Below, piece by piece: positions 8,150-16,684 of a stretch of 64,000 nucleotides of DNA. The notes under the pieces are model-generated. The model was not told where the DNA came from. It searched no databases and saw only the letters and a program-made list of their open reading frames with translations. The DNA is taken from NCBI RefSeq assembly GCF_020687505.1, contig NZ_JAJEQT010000006.1; one strand, given 5' to 3'. Source of the DNA: Coprococcus_C hominis (GTDB lineage: Bacteria > Bacillota > Clostridia > Lachnospirales > Lachnospiraceae). The position numbers were made by a program, and so were the translations under genes. Position 1 is the first letter of the stretch. Each line of letters starts with the position of its first letter.

Positions 8150-9061
8150 ATGAACGAACAAACGAAAGCGAGAATCAAGGAGTTACAGAAAGAAAAAGAT
8201 GTTGTGATCTTAGCGCATTATTATGTGGATGGTGAAGTGCAGGAAATCGCAGATTATGTCGGCGATTCGTACTATCTGGCGAAGGTTGCAACGACAGTGG
8301 AACAACAGAATATTTTGTTTTGCGGTGTCTCCTTTATGGGTGAGAGTGCGAAGCTTCTGAATGCGAAGAAGCATGTCTATATGGCAGATGATGGAGCGGA
8401 TTGCCCGATGGCACATATGGCGGAAGTGGAGAAGATCGAGGAAGTGCGGAAGGAATATCCGGATGTGGCAGTTGTCTGCTATGTAAATTCAACAGCAGAA
8501 TTAAAGGCACATTCCGATGTCTGCGTGACATCATCCAATGCACTGAAGATCGTCAAGGCATTGCCGAACAAGGACATCTATTTTATTCCGGATTACAATC
8601 TGGCACATTTTATAGCGGAGCAGGTACCGGAGAAGCATTTTATCTTCAACGATGGATTCTGCCATGTACATAAGAGTATTCACAGTGAAGATGTGAAGAA
8701 GGCAAAGGAACTGCATCCGGACGCACTTGTTCTGGCACATCCGGAGTGTACAAGTGACACGCTGGCACTGGCGGACTTCATCGGAAGTACGTCCCAGATC
8801 ATTGATTACGCAACCGCATCGGACAGCAAGAAGTTCCTGATCTGCACCGAGATGGGTGTGTTCTATGAGTTGATGCAGAAGAACCCGGACAAGAAATTCT
8901 TCTCTGTCGGACACAGACAGTTCTGCCCGAACATGAAGAAGGTCAGTCTGGACAAAGTACTTGAGAAGCTCGAAGATCTGAAGGATGAAGTGATCCTTCC
9001 AGAGGAAATGTGTGAGCAGGCGAAGAAACCGCTCGACGAGATGCTTCGTCTGGCACAGTAG
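8150..9061 (+). CDS. nadA: Quinolinate synthase A
   Basis: A 303-residue cytoplasmic [4Fe-4S] enzyme that condenses iminoaspartate with dihydroxyacetone phosphate to quinolinate in de novo NAD synthesis. The three-domain NadA pattern is visible: HYYVDGEVQEIADYVGDS at the N-terminus, CVTSSNALKIV in the middle, HPECT (family motif) near residue 198, and GHRQFCPNMKK near the C-terminus carrying the last cluster Cys. The length matches the family. It is not next to nadB or nadC, so the iminoaspartate-forming and quinolinate-using enzymes must be elsewhere. The start has an AAAAGGAG site. Confidence 0.95.
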   Translation: MNEQTKARIKELQKEKDVVILAHYYVDGEVQEIADYVGDSYYLAKVATTVEQQNILFCGVSFMGESAKLLNAKKHVYMADDGADCPMAHMAEVEKIEEVRKEYPDVAVVCYVNSTAELKAHSDVCVTSSNALKIVKALPNKDIYFIPDYNLAHFIAEQVPEKHFIFNDGFCHVHKSIHSEDVKKAKELHPDALVLAHPECTSDTLALADFIGSTSQIIDYATASDSKKFLICTEMGVFYELMQKNPDKKFFSVGHRQFCPNMKKVSLDKVLEKLEDLKDEVILPEEMCEQAKKPLDEMLRLAQ

Positions 9062-9152
9062 CAGGACTGGTGCGTTAGTGGGTGCATCAAACCGATCAGG
9101 CGGGATCAGGTAAGTTGGCAGATGTATGAAACCACCGAACGAGGAGTATGAG

Positions 9153-9821
9153 ATGAAACGGATTTTAATTGTGGAAGATGATATGGCGCTGGCGCAGGAA
9201 TTGCAGTATCTGCTGATTTCGAATCAGTATGATGCGCAGTGCGTCGAAGAATTCACCGATGTAGCTGGACAGATTCTTGCTTCGCAGGCAGATATGGTTT
9301 TGCTGGATATTAACCTTCCAGAAGTAGATGGACAGAGTGTGTTGCGGGAACTGCGCAAGACATCGGATATTCCGGTCATTATGGTGACAAGCAAAAACAC
9401 AGAGATGGACGAAGTGATCTCGATGAGCTTCGGTGCGGATGATTTTATTGCGAAGCCATACAATCCTTCCATTTTGCTGCTACATATCGAGGCAGTATTC
9501 AAGCGGCTTGGAAAGATGGATGCGGACAAAGGACTTACCTATAAGAACATGACACTCGATACGTCACGTGGAGTTCTGACGGTCGGGGATAACAGCGTGG
9601 AGCTTACGAAAAATGAAGCGGGTATTTTATCCTATTTGCTGAAGCATCAGAATACGATCGTGACGCGTGATGAACTGATCAGTTATCTGTGGGATTCGGA
9701 GGCATTTGTCGATGATAACACGCTGACGGTCAATATGAACCGTGTCAGAAAGAAGCTTGCTGATCTCGGCGTGGAGGATATAATCCGGACAAAACGAGGA
9801 CAGGGGTACATTCTGGCATGA
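9153..9821 (+). CDS. OmpR-family response regulator, BceR/GraR-like
   Basis: A 222-residue response regulator. The receiver domain has the acidic pair at residues 9-10, phosphoacceptor Asp52 in MVLLDINLP, and the conserved Lys in FIAKPY. A winged-helix OmpR/PhoB DNA-binding domain follows, with the NTLTVNMNRVRKKL recognition region. The ATG at 9153 is preferred for its GAGGAG site; an ATG 27 bases upstream lacks one. The gene overlaps the kinase gene by 4 bases (ATGA). The intramembrane-sensing partner makes this a Bce/Gra-type system. The probable targets are the two downstream promoters that carry a BceR-like inverted repeat (10841-10904 and 19434-19497). Confidence 0.88.
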   Translation: MKRILIVEDDMALAQELQYLLISNQYDAQCVEEFTDVAGQILASQADMVLLDINLPEVDGQSVLRELRKTSDIPVIMVTSKNTEMDEVISMSFGADDFIAKPYNPSILLLHIEAVFKRLGKMDADKGLTYKNMTLDTSRGVLTVGDNSVELTKNEAGILSYLLKHQNTIVTRDELISYLWDSEAFVDDNTLTVNMNRVRKKLADLGVEDIIRTKRGQGYILA

Positions 9822-10831
9822 CAGTTCGAAGTTATCTAAAAGACAGAATTAGCTTTGTTGCAGCGACAGTGTTTATCATGGTCGTATTAAGGCTGTTAGG
9901 ATTTGCCTGCAAGGCGCGGATGGATTTCATCTGGGTGATGGAGGGCATCATTTTTGTGACGGCATTGTGCGTGTGTCTGGCGGACTATCGCAAGCGCAGG
10001 CATTTTTATCGGGAATTGCTGGGAATCTTAGAAGGGCTTGACCAGAAATACCTGATCACGGAGATGACGGTACAGCCGGATTTCGAGGAAGGTAAGATCT
10101 GGATGGATGTTCTGTATGACACCGGGAAATCCATGCGGGACAAGCTGAACGAAACAGAAGATTCGCTGCGGGATTTTAAGGAATATCTGGAGCTTTGGAT
10201 TCACGAGATCAAGATTCCAATTGCCGCTTTAAACCTGATGAATTATAACGGCAGTCAGGATTTGAAGAAGCAGAAGGCACAGCTTGCACGGATTAACAGC
10301 TTTGTGGAGCAGATTTTATTTTATGCGCGTGCAGATGCGGCAGAAAAGGATTATCTGCTTACCGCGTGTGATCTGGATGTGACGATCAATAAAGTACTGC
10401 AGCAGCAGAAGGATCTGCTGATTGGAAATAAAATACGAATCGAGAAAAACGATACAGCCCATTCGGTTGTCACGGATTCCAAATGGCTCACATTTATGCT
10501 TGGGCAGATCGTGAACAACAGTATCAAATACCGGGATGCTGCAAAACAGCCGCGTATTTCTTTTGCAGTAGAGGAGATGGCAGATAAGACTGTTCTAAAG
10601 ATCCGCGATAATGGTATCGGGATTCCGGAACAGGATATCGACCGGGTATTTGACAAGACCTTTACTGGGGAGAATGGACGCAAAGGAAATGCTTCTACTG
10701 GAATGGGTTTGTATATATGTAAACAGCTTTGTAATAAGCTCGGACATGCGATTACGATTGCGTCCGTGTACGGGGAATACACCGAGGTGGAGATCGCCTT
10801 CGGCAAAGAGACTTTCTTGACGAAAGAGTAG
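9818..10831 (+). CDS. Intramembrane-sensing histidine kinase, BceS/GraS-like
   Basis: A 337-residue kinase with two membrane helices (about 13-30 and 38-56) and almost no extracellular loop, the hallmark of BceS/GraS kinases. These sense antimicrobial peptides through a partner ABC transporter. The phosphoacceptor His129 lies in LWIHEIKIP, the Bce-type H box. The HATPase domain follows, with an N box near GQIVNNSIKYRD, G1 DNGIGIP and G2 GMGLYI. Its partner transporter is not adjacent as usual but lies 8.7 kb downstream (19571-22388), beyond a Dlt-like operon. Confidence 0.9.
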   Translation: MTVRSYLKDRISFVAATVFIMVVLRLLGFACKARMDFIWVMEGIIFVTALCVCLADYRKRRHFYRELLGILEGLDQKYLITEMTVQPDFEEGKIWMDVLYDTGKSMRDKLNETEDSLRDFKEYLELWIHEIKIPIAALNLMNYNGSQDLKKQKAQLARINSFVEQILFYARADAAEKDYLLTACDLDVTINKVLQQQKDLLIGNKIRIEKNDTAHSVVTDSKWLTFMLGQIVNNSIKYRDAAKQPRISFAVEEMADKTVLKIRDNGIGIPEQDIDRVFDKTFTGENGRKGNASTGMGLYICKQLCNKLGHAITIASVYGEYTEVEIAFGKETFLTKE

Positions 10832-10836
10832 TCTAT

Positions 10837-10904
10837 AACCTTACAAAAATGTAAGGTTGTTGTCATGAACTACGATGGATAGAAAGCATGAGAGAATGTA
10901 TGAT
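10837..10904 (+). promoter_or_regulatory. BceR-type operator and promoter of the Dlt-like operon
   Basis: A perfect inverted repeat with 9-base arms and a 4-base centre (10837-10858) contains TTACA-N4-TGTAA, which fits the published BceR consensus TNACA-N4-TGTAA. CGATGGAT begins 19 bases after the motif, giving a -35-like TGGATA (10876-10881), and TATGAT (10899-10904) follows after a 17-bp spacer. The same elements recur at the same spacing at 19434-19497. The repeat is not followed by a T tract, so it is not a good terminator. Confidence 0.75.
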
Positions 10905-10978
10905 GCAGGCAGGATAGATGCCTGAGATGCTAATTTAGAAGAAAGGCACAGTCTGGTACTGTGGCGAGGATTTGGAAC

Positions 10979-12502
10979 ATGGCTTATCATGAATCCATGT
11001 ATTTTTTAGTATTTTTACCGGTGGTTCTCATCGGATATCAGCTTGCACCAAAGCGGGTGCGCTTTGGTGTACTGCTCTTTTTTAGTTATTGTTTCTATTT
11101 TTTATTCAGCCACAGATTAATTGTATATTTGCTTGGCGCAACTACAATCACCTATCTGACAGGACGGCTGGTTGCGACTGGTGAGAAAAAACGCAGAAAA
11201 ACGATTCTGATCGTGGGTGTCTGGCTGTTACTTGGCATGCTGCTTGTGATGAAGTACAGCGGATTTTTCGCAGAGAATGTGAATGCGCTTTTCGGAACGA
11301 TAAACCTTGGACTCCGGCTTCCGGTGCGGCGGTTCCTGCTGCCGCTTGGTATTTCCTTTTACACACTTTCTGCGATTGGCTACATGGCGGATGTGTATTG
11401 GAAGAAGATTGAACCGGAGAAAAACATTGCGAAGCTTGCCCTCTTTTTAAGCTTCTTTCCAATCATCATGGAAGGTCCAATCTGTATGTACAGTGATACC
11501 GCAGAGACGCTTGCAAAAGGTGAAGACATTCGAAGCGAGAACCTCATCCGTGGCTATATGCGGATTGGCTGGGGATTGTTGAAGAAGGTTGTAATCGCTG
11601 ACCGCCTGTATGTCGTTGTGCAGACGCTGTTTGATGGGTATGCGTCCTACCACGGCGTGATGATCGTCGTTGCGGCAGTGTCCTATACAGTGCAGCTTTA
11701 TATGGAATTTTCTGGCTGCATGGATATCGTGATCGGAAGTGCGGAATGTTTTGGCGTGACGCTGCCGGAGAATTTCGCGCAGCCGTTCGTATCGAAGAAT
11801 GCATCTGAGTTTTGGCGCAGATGGCATATCTCACTTGGCAGATGGTTCAAGACATATATTTTCTACCCGGTTTCCATGTCGAAGCTTACCAGAAAATGGA
11901 ACCGGTTTGCGAAGAAACATACAAGCAAATACATAAAGCTGATGGTTGCATCGGCAATCGCATTATTCCCGGTGTGGGTGTGCAACGGACTGTGGCATGG
12001 TGCGAACTGGAGCTACCTGTTCTACGGCATGTATTACTTCGTCGTAATTATGATTGAGCTGATGTTGGAACCCGCGGTGAAGAAGCTTTGCGCGGCATGG
12101 AAAATCGCAGAAGACGCGGCATGGTGGAATGTCCTTCGGATCTTGAAAACATGGGTAATTATTTTTACCGGAGAACTGTTTTTCCGGGCGGATACACTTG
12201 GCATTGGCATGCACATGTTCCGGTCGCTGTTCCATGATTTTTCGATACAGAAGCTTTGGGATGGTACGTTGCTTACACTTGGACTTGGCAGAGTGGAGAT
12301 CGGAATTATTTTAGTCTCTCTGTTGATTGTCGGCGTAGTAAATCATTTCCGTGAGCAGCAGATTGATGTGCGCGGTGTGATCTTACAGAAGCGGTTGCCA
12401 GTGCGCTGGCTCGTGTATCTTGCGCTCATCTTTGTCGTACTTATATTCGGTGCGTATGGACCGGGATATCAGGAGGTGGATCTGATCTATGCAGGCTTCT
12501 AA
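10979..12502 (+). CDS. MBOAT-family O-acyltransferase, DltB-like (copy 1)
   Basis: A 507-residue polytopic membrane protein of the MBOAT family, DltB/AlgI branch. These proteins move an acyl group from a cytoplasmic carrier across the membrane to an extracellular acceptor. The family signatures are SFFPIIMEGPI, a FWRRWHISLGRWFKTYIFYP segment, and CNGLWHGANWSYLFYG with the presumed catalytic His340. The ATG at 10979 follows GAGGA and gives an N-terminus matching copy 2 (MAYH...). It is the first gene of an operon with an SGNH protein, an adenylation enzyme, a PLP enzyme and a carrier protein, which points to D-alanylation-like envelope modification. The acceptor is unknown. Confidence 0.88.
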   Translation: MAYHESMYFLVFLPVVLIGYQLAPKRVRFGVLLFFSYCFYFLFSHRLIVYLLGATTITYLTGRLVATGEKKRRKTILIVGVWLLLGMLLVMKYSGFFAENVNALFGTINLGLRLPVRRFLLPLGISFYTLSAIGYMADVYWKKIEPEKNIAKLALFLSFFPIIMEGPICMYSDTAETLAKGEDIRSENLIRGYMRIGWGLLKKVVIADRLYVVVQTLFDGYASYHGVMIVVAAVSYTVQLYMEFSGCMDIVIGSAECFGVTLPENFAQPFVSKNASEFWRRWHISLGRWFKTYIFYPVSMSKLTRKWNRFAKKHTSKYIKLMVASAIALFPVWVCNGLWHGANWSYLFYGMYYFVVIMIELMLEPAVKKLCAAWKIAEDAAWWNVLRILKTWVIIFTGELFFRADTLGIGMHMFRSLFHDFSIQKLWDGTLLTLGLGRVEIGIILVSLLIVGVVNHFREQQIDVRGVILQKRLPVRWLVYLALIFVVLIFGAYGPGYQEVDLIYAGF

Positions 12503-13520
12503 AGATATGGATATACAAAAGAAAGATATTTCGGGAAATACGGATTCTGGAAGAAAAAAATCCGGGACACATAAGATATGGCTTCGGGCAGCCGCATTTG
12601 CAATGGTGGTTTTGCTGCTTCTTGTAGCAGCCGGGAAGATATGTGATCCGATCCGGCTTGGCTTGCAGGATTCGGTTTCCGAGCGGGAACGGTACCTGCT
12701 GCATCTGCTGTCCGAACCGGAGGATATGGTTGATGTGGCAATCCTTGGCGACAGCGAGAGCTATACGGTATTGTCCACCTATCAGTTATGGAAGGACGCG
12801 GGGATTGCATCATATATCGGTGGACAGTCCGGACAATGGATCGGGGAAAGTTATTTCTCGCTTAAGAAGATTCTGAAACGGCAATCTCCGAAGGTGGTAA
12901 TCTTAGAGACGAATGAGTTTTTCTCCAGAGGAGATGCAAGTGTGGTACGGGATGCGGCAAAATCCGCGCAGGAGCTTGCACGGCAGATGTTCCCAGTCTT
13001 CAAATACCACCGGTTCTGGAAGATGGAACCTGCCGATCCGAAATTGCAGACGACGATTTTCAATGGATTTGAATTGCGTGCGGCAGTGACGCCGTATACG
13101 GGTGGTGGCTACATGCATGCAACCGACGATAGAACACCGGTGACTTTTATCACAAGGTATTATCTGGATAAGATCAAGCGTTTGTGTGATGCACATGGAA
13201 CGAAGCTGTTGTTTGTGACAGCCCCTTCCCCGGTCAATCATACGATGCAGCGGCACAATGAGGTGCAGGCACTTGCAGATGCGCTTGCAGTTCCATACCT
13301 CGATCTGAATCTAAATACCGAGGAGCTTGGAATCGACTGGAATCTGGATACCCTCGATGGTGGCGATCATTTAAACTATACCGGTTGTCAGAAAGCTACG
13401 GCATATCTGCAGCGGTATATGCAGACGCATTATACGTTGCCGGATCGCCGGGATGATGTACGGTACGAGGCGTGGAACAAGCAGGCGGAAGAATTTGAAA
13501 AACTGCTTCCACAACCTTAA
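12489..13520 (+). CDS. Exported SGNH/DltD-like protein (copy 1)
   Basis: A 343-residue protein with one N-terminal membrane anchor (about 31-52) and an extracytoplasmic SGNH-like domain. Block I is LGDSES with Ser89, and block V is DGGDHLN with His294. Proteins of this type pair with MBOAT acyltransferases (DltD, AlgJ/AlgX, PatB) and help transfer or trim the acyl group outside the cell. The gene overlaps the end of the MBOAT gene by 14 bases, with an AGGAGG site inside it, so the two are translationally coupled. A paralogue follows the second MBOAT (18289-19269). Confidence 0.8.
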   Translation: MQASKDMDIQKKDISGNTDSGRKKSGTHKIWLRAAAFAMVVLLLLVAAGKICDPIRLGLQDSVSERERYLLHLLSEPEDMVDVAILGDSESYTVLSTYQLWKDAGIASYIGGQSGQWIGESYFSLKKILKRQSPKVVILETNEFFSRGDASVVRDAAKSAQELARQMFPVFKYHRFWKMEPADPKLQTTIFNGFELRAAVTPYTGGGYMHATDDRTPVTFITRYYLDKIKRLCDAHGTKLLFVTAPSPVNHTMQRHNEVQALADALAVPYLDLNLNTEELGIDWNLDTLDGGDHLNYTGCQKATAYLQRYMQTHYTLPDRRDDVRYEAWNKQAEEFEKLLPQP

Positions 13521-13625
13521 AGAAATCTTAAACGATTGCTTGGTTTTATCTTAATATTTAAGTTGCTATACTATGTAACAGAACAAAGAAATGCGGCGGA
13601 TGAACCTGCACGCATGGAGGACATT

Positions 13626-15170
13626 ATGAAAAATGTATTAGAATATCTGGAACAAAGTGCAAAGATGTATCCGGACAAAATTGCAGTGAAGGATACGGCA
13701 TGTTCCTATACATATGAACAATTACAGAACAAAGCGAAATGCATTGGTGCCTGTCTGGCAAAGCAGACAACACCGCGCCATCCGGTCTGCGTATTTGCCG
13801 ATAAGAGTGCGGATACACTGGCAGTCTTTTTTGGAATCGTCTATGCGGGCTGCTTCTACACACTGGTTGATCCTTCGTTTCCGGAGGCACGCATCCAGTC
13901 GATGCTCTCGGTGTTACAGCCGGATGTGATCGTGGATGGAAGTGATGCGTCGGAGAAGCTTACCGCGTGTGGCTACACAGAAAATGTGGTTCGGATGGAA
14001 ACGCTGACACAGGGGATGGATAGTGAATGTATAGGTTCCGATGAAAATCAGTTACAACAGATCCGGGAATCTATGATTGACACCGATCCACTCTACTGTA
14101 ATTTTACTTCCGGCTCGACCGGAACCCCGAAGGGGGTGCTTGTGGCACATCGGTCGGTGCTTGAATTTATCGATCAGTTTACAGAGATCTTTGATATCAC
14201 GGAAGCTGATGTGATCGGCAATCAGGCGCCGTTTGATTTCGATGTATCAGTGAAGGATATTTACAGTGCGATGAAGATGGGCGCAACCTTAGTTGTGATT
14301 CCGAAAGCGTATTTCATGTTCCCAAACTCCGTTGTGGACATGCTCGATGAGAACCATGTCACGACGCTGATCTGGGCGGTGTCGGCACTCTGCCTGTTGA
14401 ACCGGCTGCATGGACTGAAACATAAGGTACCAGCAGATATCAACAAGATTTTGTTCAGCGGCGAGGCAATGCCGATCCGGCAGCTTCATGCATGGCAGAG
14501 CTACTACCCGGATGCGATGTTTGTGAATCTCTACGGACCGACGGAGATCACCTGCAACTGTACCTATCACATTTTAGACCGGGCATACAGCGAGGACGAA
14601 AAACTTCCGATTGGAATTCCATTTCCAAATGAACGTGTATTCCTGCTCGATGAGGAAAATCGTCTGATCGAACCGGAAAGTGCTGGCAAGACCGGAGAGC
14701 TTTGTGTGGCAGGTACGACGCTTGCCCTTGGATATTACAGAAATGCAGCGGCAACGGCGAAGGCATTTGTGGCAAATCCGTTACAGACCGATTACCCGGA
14801 GACAATCTATCGGACGGGAGATCTGGCAAGCTACGGCGAAGATGGGCTGCTTTATTTCGCGGGACGGAAAGATTTTCAGATCAAGCATATGGGACACCGC
14901 ATCGAGTTAGAAGAGATTGAACATGCACTGGCGGCAATCCCGGAGATCGAAGGTGCCGCGTGCTTTTATGACCACGAGAAGAACAAAGTCGTTGCCTGCT
15001 ATATCGGAATTGACGATAAGAAATATCTGATTACTGCGATGAAGAAAAAGGTGCCGGATTACATGGTGCCAAATGTATTTTGCAAGGTGGACATGCTGCC
15101 ACTCAACAAAAATGGCAAGACGGACAAGAAGCTTTTGGAGGCGCAGTACAGGGAAGGAGCGTTTGCATGA
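13626..15170 (+). CDS. Amino-acid adenylation enzyme, DltA-like
   Basis: A 514-residue stand-alone adenylation enzyme of the ANL superfamily. It has FTSGSTGTPKG (A3, about 159-169), NLYGPTEITCN (A5), YRTGDLASYG (A7), the hinge GRKDFQIKHMGHRIE (A8) and NKNGKTDKKLL with the catalytic Lys (A10). Length and pattern match DltA, which activates D-alanine and loads it on DltC. The residue matching the Cys of the DltA MFCGE motif is Ser278 (LFSGE) here, so the amino acid used may not be D-alanine. The ATG at 13626 follows TGGAGG. The stop overlaps the next start (ATGA). A -10-like TATACT (13567-13572) in the upstream gap may allow separate transcription. Confidence 0.85.
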   Translation: MKNVLEYLEQSAKMYPDKIAVKDTACSYTYEQLQNKAKCIGACLAKQTTPRHPVCVFADKSADTLAVFFGIVYAGCFYTLVDPSFPEARIQSMLSVLQPDVIVDGSDASEKLTACGYTENVVRMETLTQGMDSECIGSDENQLQQIRESMIDTDPLYCNFTSGSTGTPKGVLVAHRSVLEFIDQFTEIFDITEADVIGNQAPFDFDVSVKDIYSAMKMGATLVVIPKAYFMFPNSVVDMLDENHVTTLIWAVSALCLLNRLHGLKHKVPADINKILFSGEAMPIRQLHAWQSYYPDAMFVNLYGPTEITCNCTYHILDRAYSEDEKLPIGIPFPNERVFLLDEENRLIEPESAGKTGELCVAGTTLALGYYRNAAATAKAFVANPLQTDYPETIYRTGDLASYGEDGLLYFAGRKDFQIKHMGHRIELEEIEHALAAIPEIEGAACFYDHEKNKVVACYIGIDDKKYLITAMKKKVPDYMVPNVFCKVDMLPLNKNGKTDKKLLEAQYREGAFA

Positions 15171-16357
15171 ATACAGAGGCGTTAAGAACGGTTGCGGCGA
15201 CATATGGAACGCCGACCTACATCTTCGATGTGCGGGAAGTGGAAGCGCGAATACGGTTGCTTCGCAGCTTGCTGCCGGAGGACACCGGACTTTGCTTTGC
15301 CGTAAAAGCAAATCCATTTCTGATCCCATATGTGGCAGATCTGGTTGATCGGCTGGAGGTCTGCTCGCCGGGCGAATATGAGATCTGCATACAGGAACAG
15401 ATTGCACCGGAGAAGATCGTGGTATCCGGGGTAAACAAGACTTACGAATCCATGAAACGCATCCTGTCTTACAGCAAGGGTGCTGGGATCTATACGATCG
15501 AATCGGAAGAGCATGCGAAGATCCTGCGGACACTTGCAGAGAAAAATCAGATGCCGCTTTCGGTACTGATCCGGCTTTCGAGTGGCAATCAATTCGGCGT
15601 TGATGCGGAGACGTTCCTCCGGCTGGCAAAGGAGATACAGGAAAGCCCGTATCTGACACTGGCGGGCGTCCATTATTATGCAGGGACACAGAAGCGGCAG
15701 AGCAAGCTGGAGAAGGAACTTGATACCTTAACCGCATTTGCAAAGACGTTTGAAGAAGAGACCGGAACCGTGCTGAATGAGCTTGAATATGGAGCAGGCA
15801 TGAAGGTGTCTTATTTCATAAATGACAGCGAGAAGGATCAGAGGGAAAGCGAGCCGGAACCGCAGATACAGGCACTTGCCGAAAAGCTTCGGACATGTGC
15901 CTACGGCAAAAAGACGATCGAGCTTGGGCGGTTCCTCGTCTCCATGAGCGGCTATTACCTGACGCGTGTGATGGATGTCAAGCGGACGGCACAGCCGGGA
16001 TTCCTGATCTTAGATGGCGGAATCCACCAGATCAACTACTATGGCTGGATGATGGGAATGAAGCAGCCGGAGATCGAAGTCTTGGCAGAAAAAGACGGTG
16101 ACGAGGAACTGTTTCATTTGTGCGGATCGCTCTGTACAGTCAATGATGTGCTGGCGCGGGATGTTGCCCTGCATGATCCGCAAAAAGGCGATGTGATCTG
16201 TTTCAAACGATGTGGCGCATATGCAGCGACCGAGGGCATGGCGATGTTTCTAAGCCGGGAGCTTCCGCAGGTTCTGATCTGCAAGACAGACGGGAAGATC
16301 GAGAAGCTGCGCGACCAGATGGAGACGTATCTGTTTCATGTGTCTGCAACAACATAA
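15167..16357 (+). CDS. PLP-dependent group IV decarboxylase (DapDC/ODC-like)
   Basis: A 396-residue fold-III PLP enzyme related to diaminopimelate and ornithine/arginine decarboxylases. The Schiff-base Lys47 lies in CFAVKANP. VCSPGEYEIC, GVNKTYESM, GVHYYAGTQ and the late CGSLCTVNDVLA active-site segment (the Cys acts across the dimer) follow the DapDC plan. The start overlaps the adenylation gene by 4 bases. It stands where an amino-acid-supplying enzyme would be expected, yet no known dlt operon encodes one of this type. It may make the amino acid loaded on the carrier, or an amine that joins it. It is unlikely to be the housekeeping lysA, because the neighbours are not lysine genes. Confidence 0.82.
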   Translation: MNTEALRTVAATYGTPTYIFDVREVEARIRLLRSLLPEDTGLCFAVKANPFLIPYVADLVDRLEVCSPGEYEICIQEQIAPEKIVVSGVNKTYESMKRILSYSKGAGIYTIESEEHAKILRTLAEKNQMPLSVLIRLSSGNQFGVDAETFLRLAKEIQESPYLTLAGVHYYAGTQKRQSKLEKELDTLTAFAKTFEEETGTVLNELEYGAGMKVSYFINDSEKDQRESEPEPQIQALAEKLRTCAYGKKTIELGRFLVSMSGYYLTRVMDVKRTAQPGFLILDGGIHQINYYGWMMGMKQPEIEVLAEKDGDEELFHLCGSLCTVNDVLARDVALHDPQKGDVICFKRCGAYAATEGMAMFLSRELPQVLICKTDGKIEKLRDQMETYLFHVSATT

Positions 16358-16436
16358 TACAAAACACATGTGGAATCATTGGTAACAATACATGAGAATT
16401 CATGGATTTATAATAAAGATTAGGAGGATTTGTAAC

Positions 16437-16664
16437 ATGGAAGAATTATTGGAGATTTTGGAAGGAATTGCACCGGGTGAGGATTTTGAGAACTGCACAA
16501 CGTTGATTGACGATCATATCTTAGATTCCTTTGCGATTTTATCACTTGTATCAGAAATCGAGGATACCTTTGATGTAGAGGTATCACCGGCAGAGCTGAT
16601 CCCTGCGAACTTCAATTCAGCAAAGAGCTTGTGGGAGATGATTTGCAGACTCAAGGAAGACTAG
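16437..16664 (+). CDS. Acyl carrier protein, DltC-like
   Basis: A 75-residue carrier protein. The phosphopantetheine attachment Ser31 is in HILDSFAIL, followed by the acidic helix SLVSEIEDTFDVEV and a short C-terminal helix, the same plan as DltC. An AGGAGG site lies 9 bases before the ATG at 16437; a longer frame from 16392 lacks one. The adjacent adenylation enzyme presumably loads it and the two MBOAT proteins presumably unload it. A holo-ACP synthase is needed and is not in this window. Confidence 0.85.
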   Translation: MEELLEILEGIAPGEDFENCTTLIDDHILDSFAILSLVSEIEDTFDVEVSPAELIPANFNSAKSLWEMICRLKED

Positions 16665-16684
16665 TGTAGGAAAGGATGAATCAT

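Noticed and set aside
10837..10858. Inverted repeat after the BceS-like gene as a transcription terminator
   Set aside because: The stem is AT-rich and no T tract follows, while its core fits the BceR operator consensus and is followed by promoter elements at the same spacing as at 19434-19497.
15167..16357. Housekeeping lysA (diaminopimelate decarboxylase)
   Set aside because: The fold family fits, but the gene is coupled by a 4-base overlap to a Dlt-like adenylation gene and no lysine genes are near. The substrate is left open.
13626..16664. Adenylation enzyme and carrier as a nonribosomal peptide synthetase
   Set aside because: No condensation or thioesterase domain is present, the carrier is a free 75-residue DltC-like protein, and the neighbours are MBOAT and SGNH proteins.
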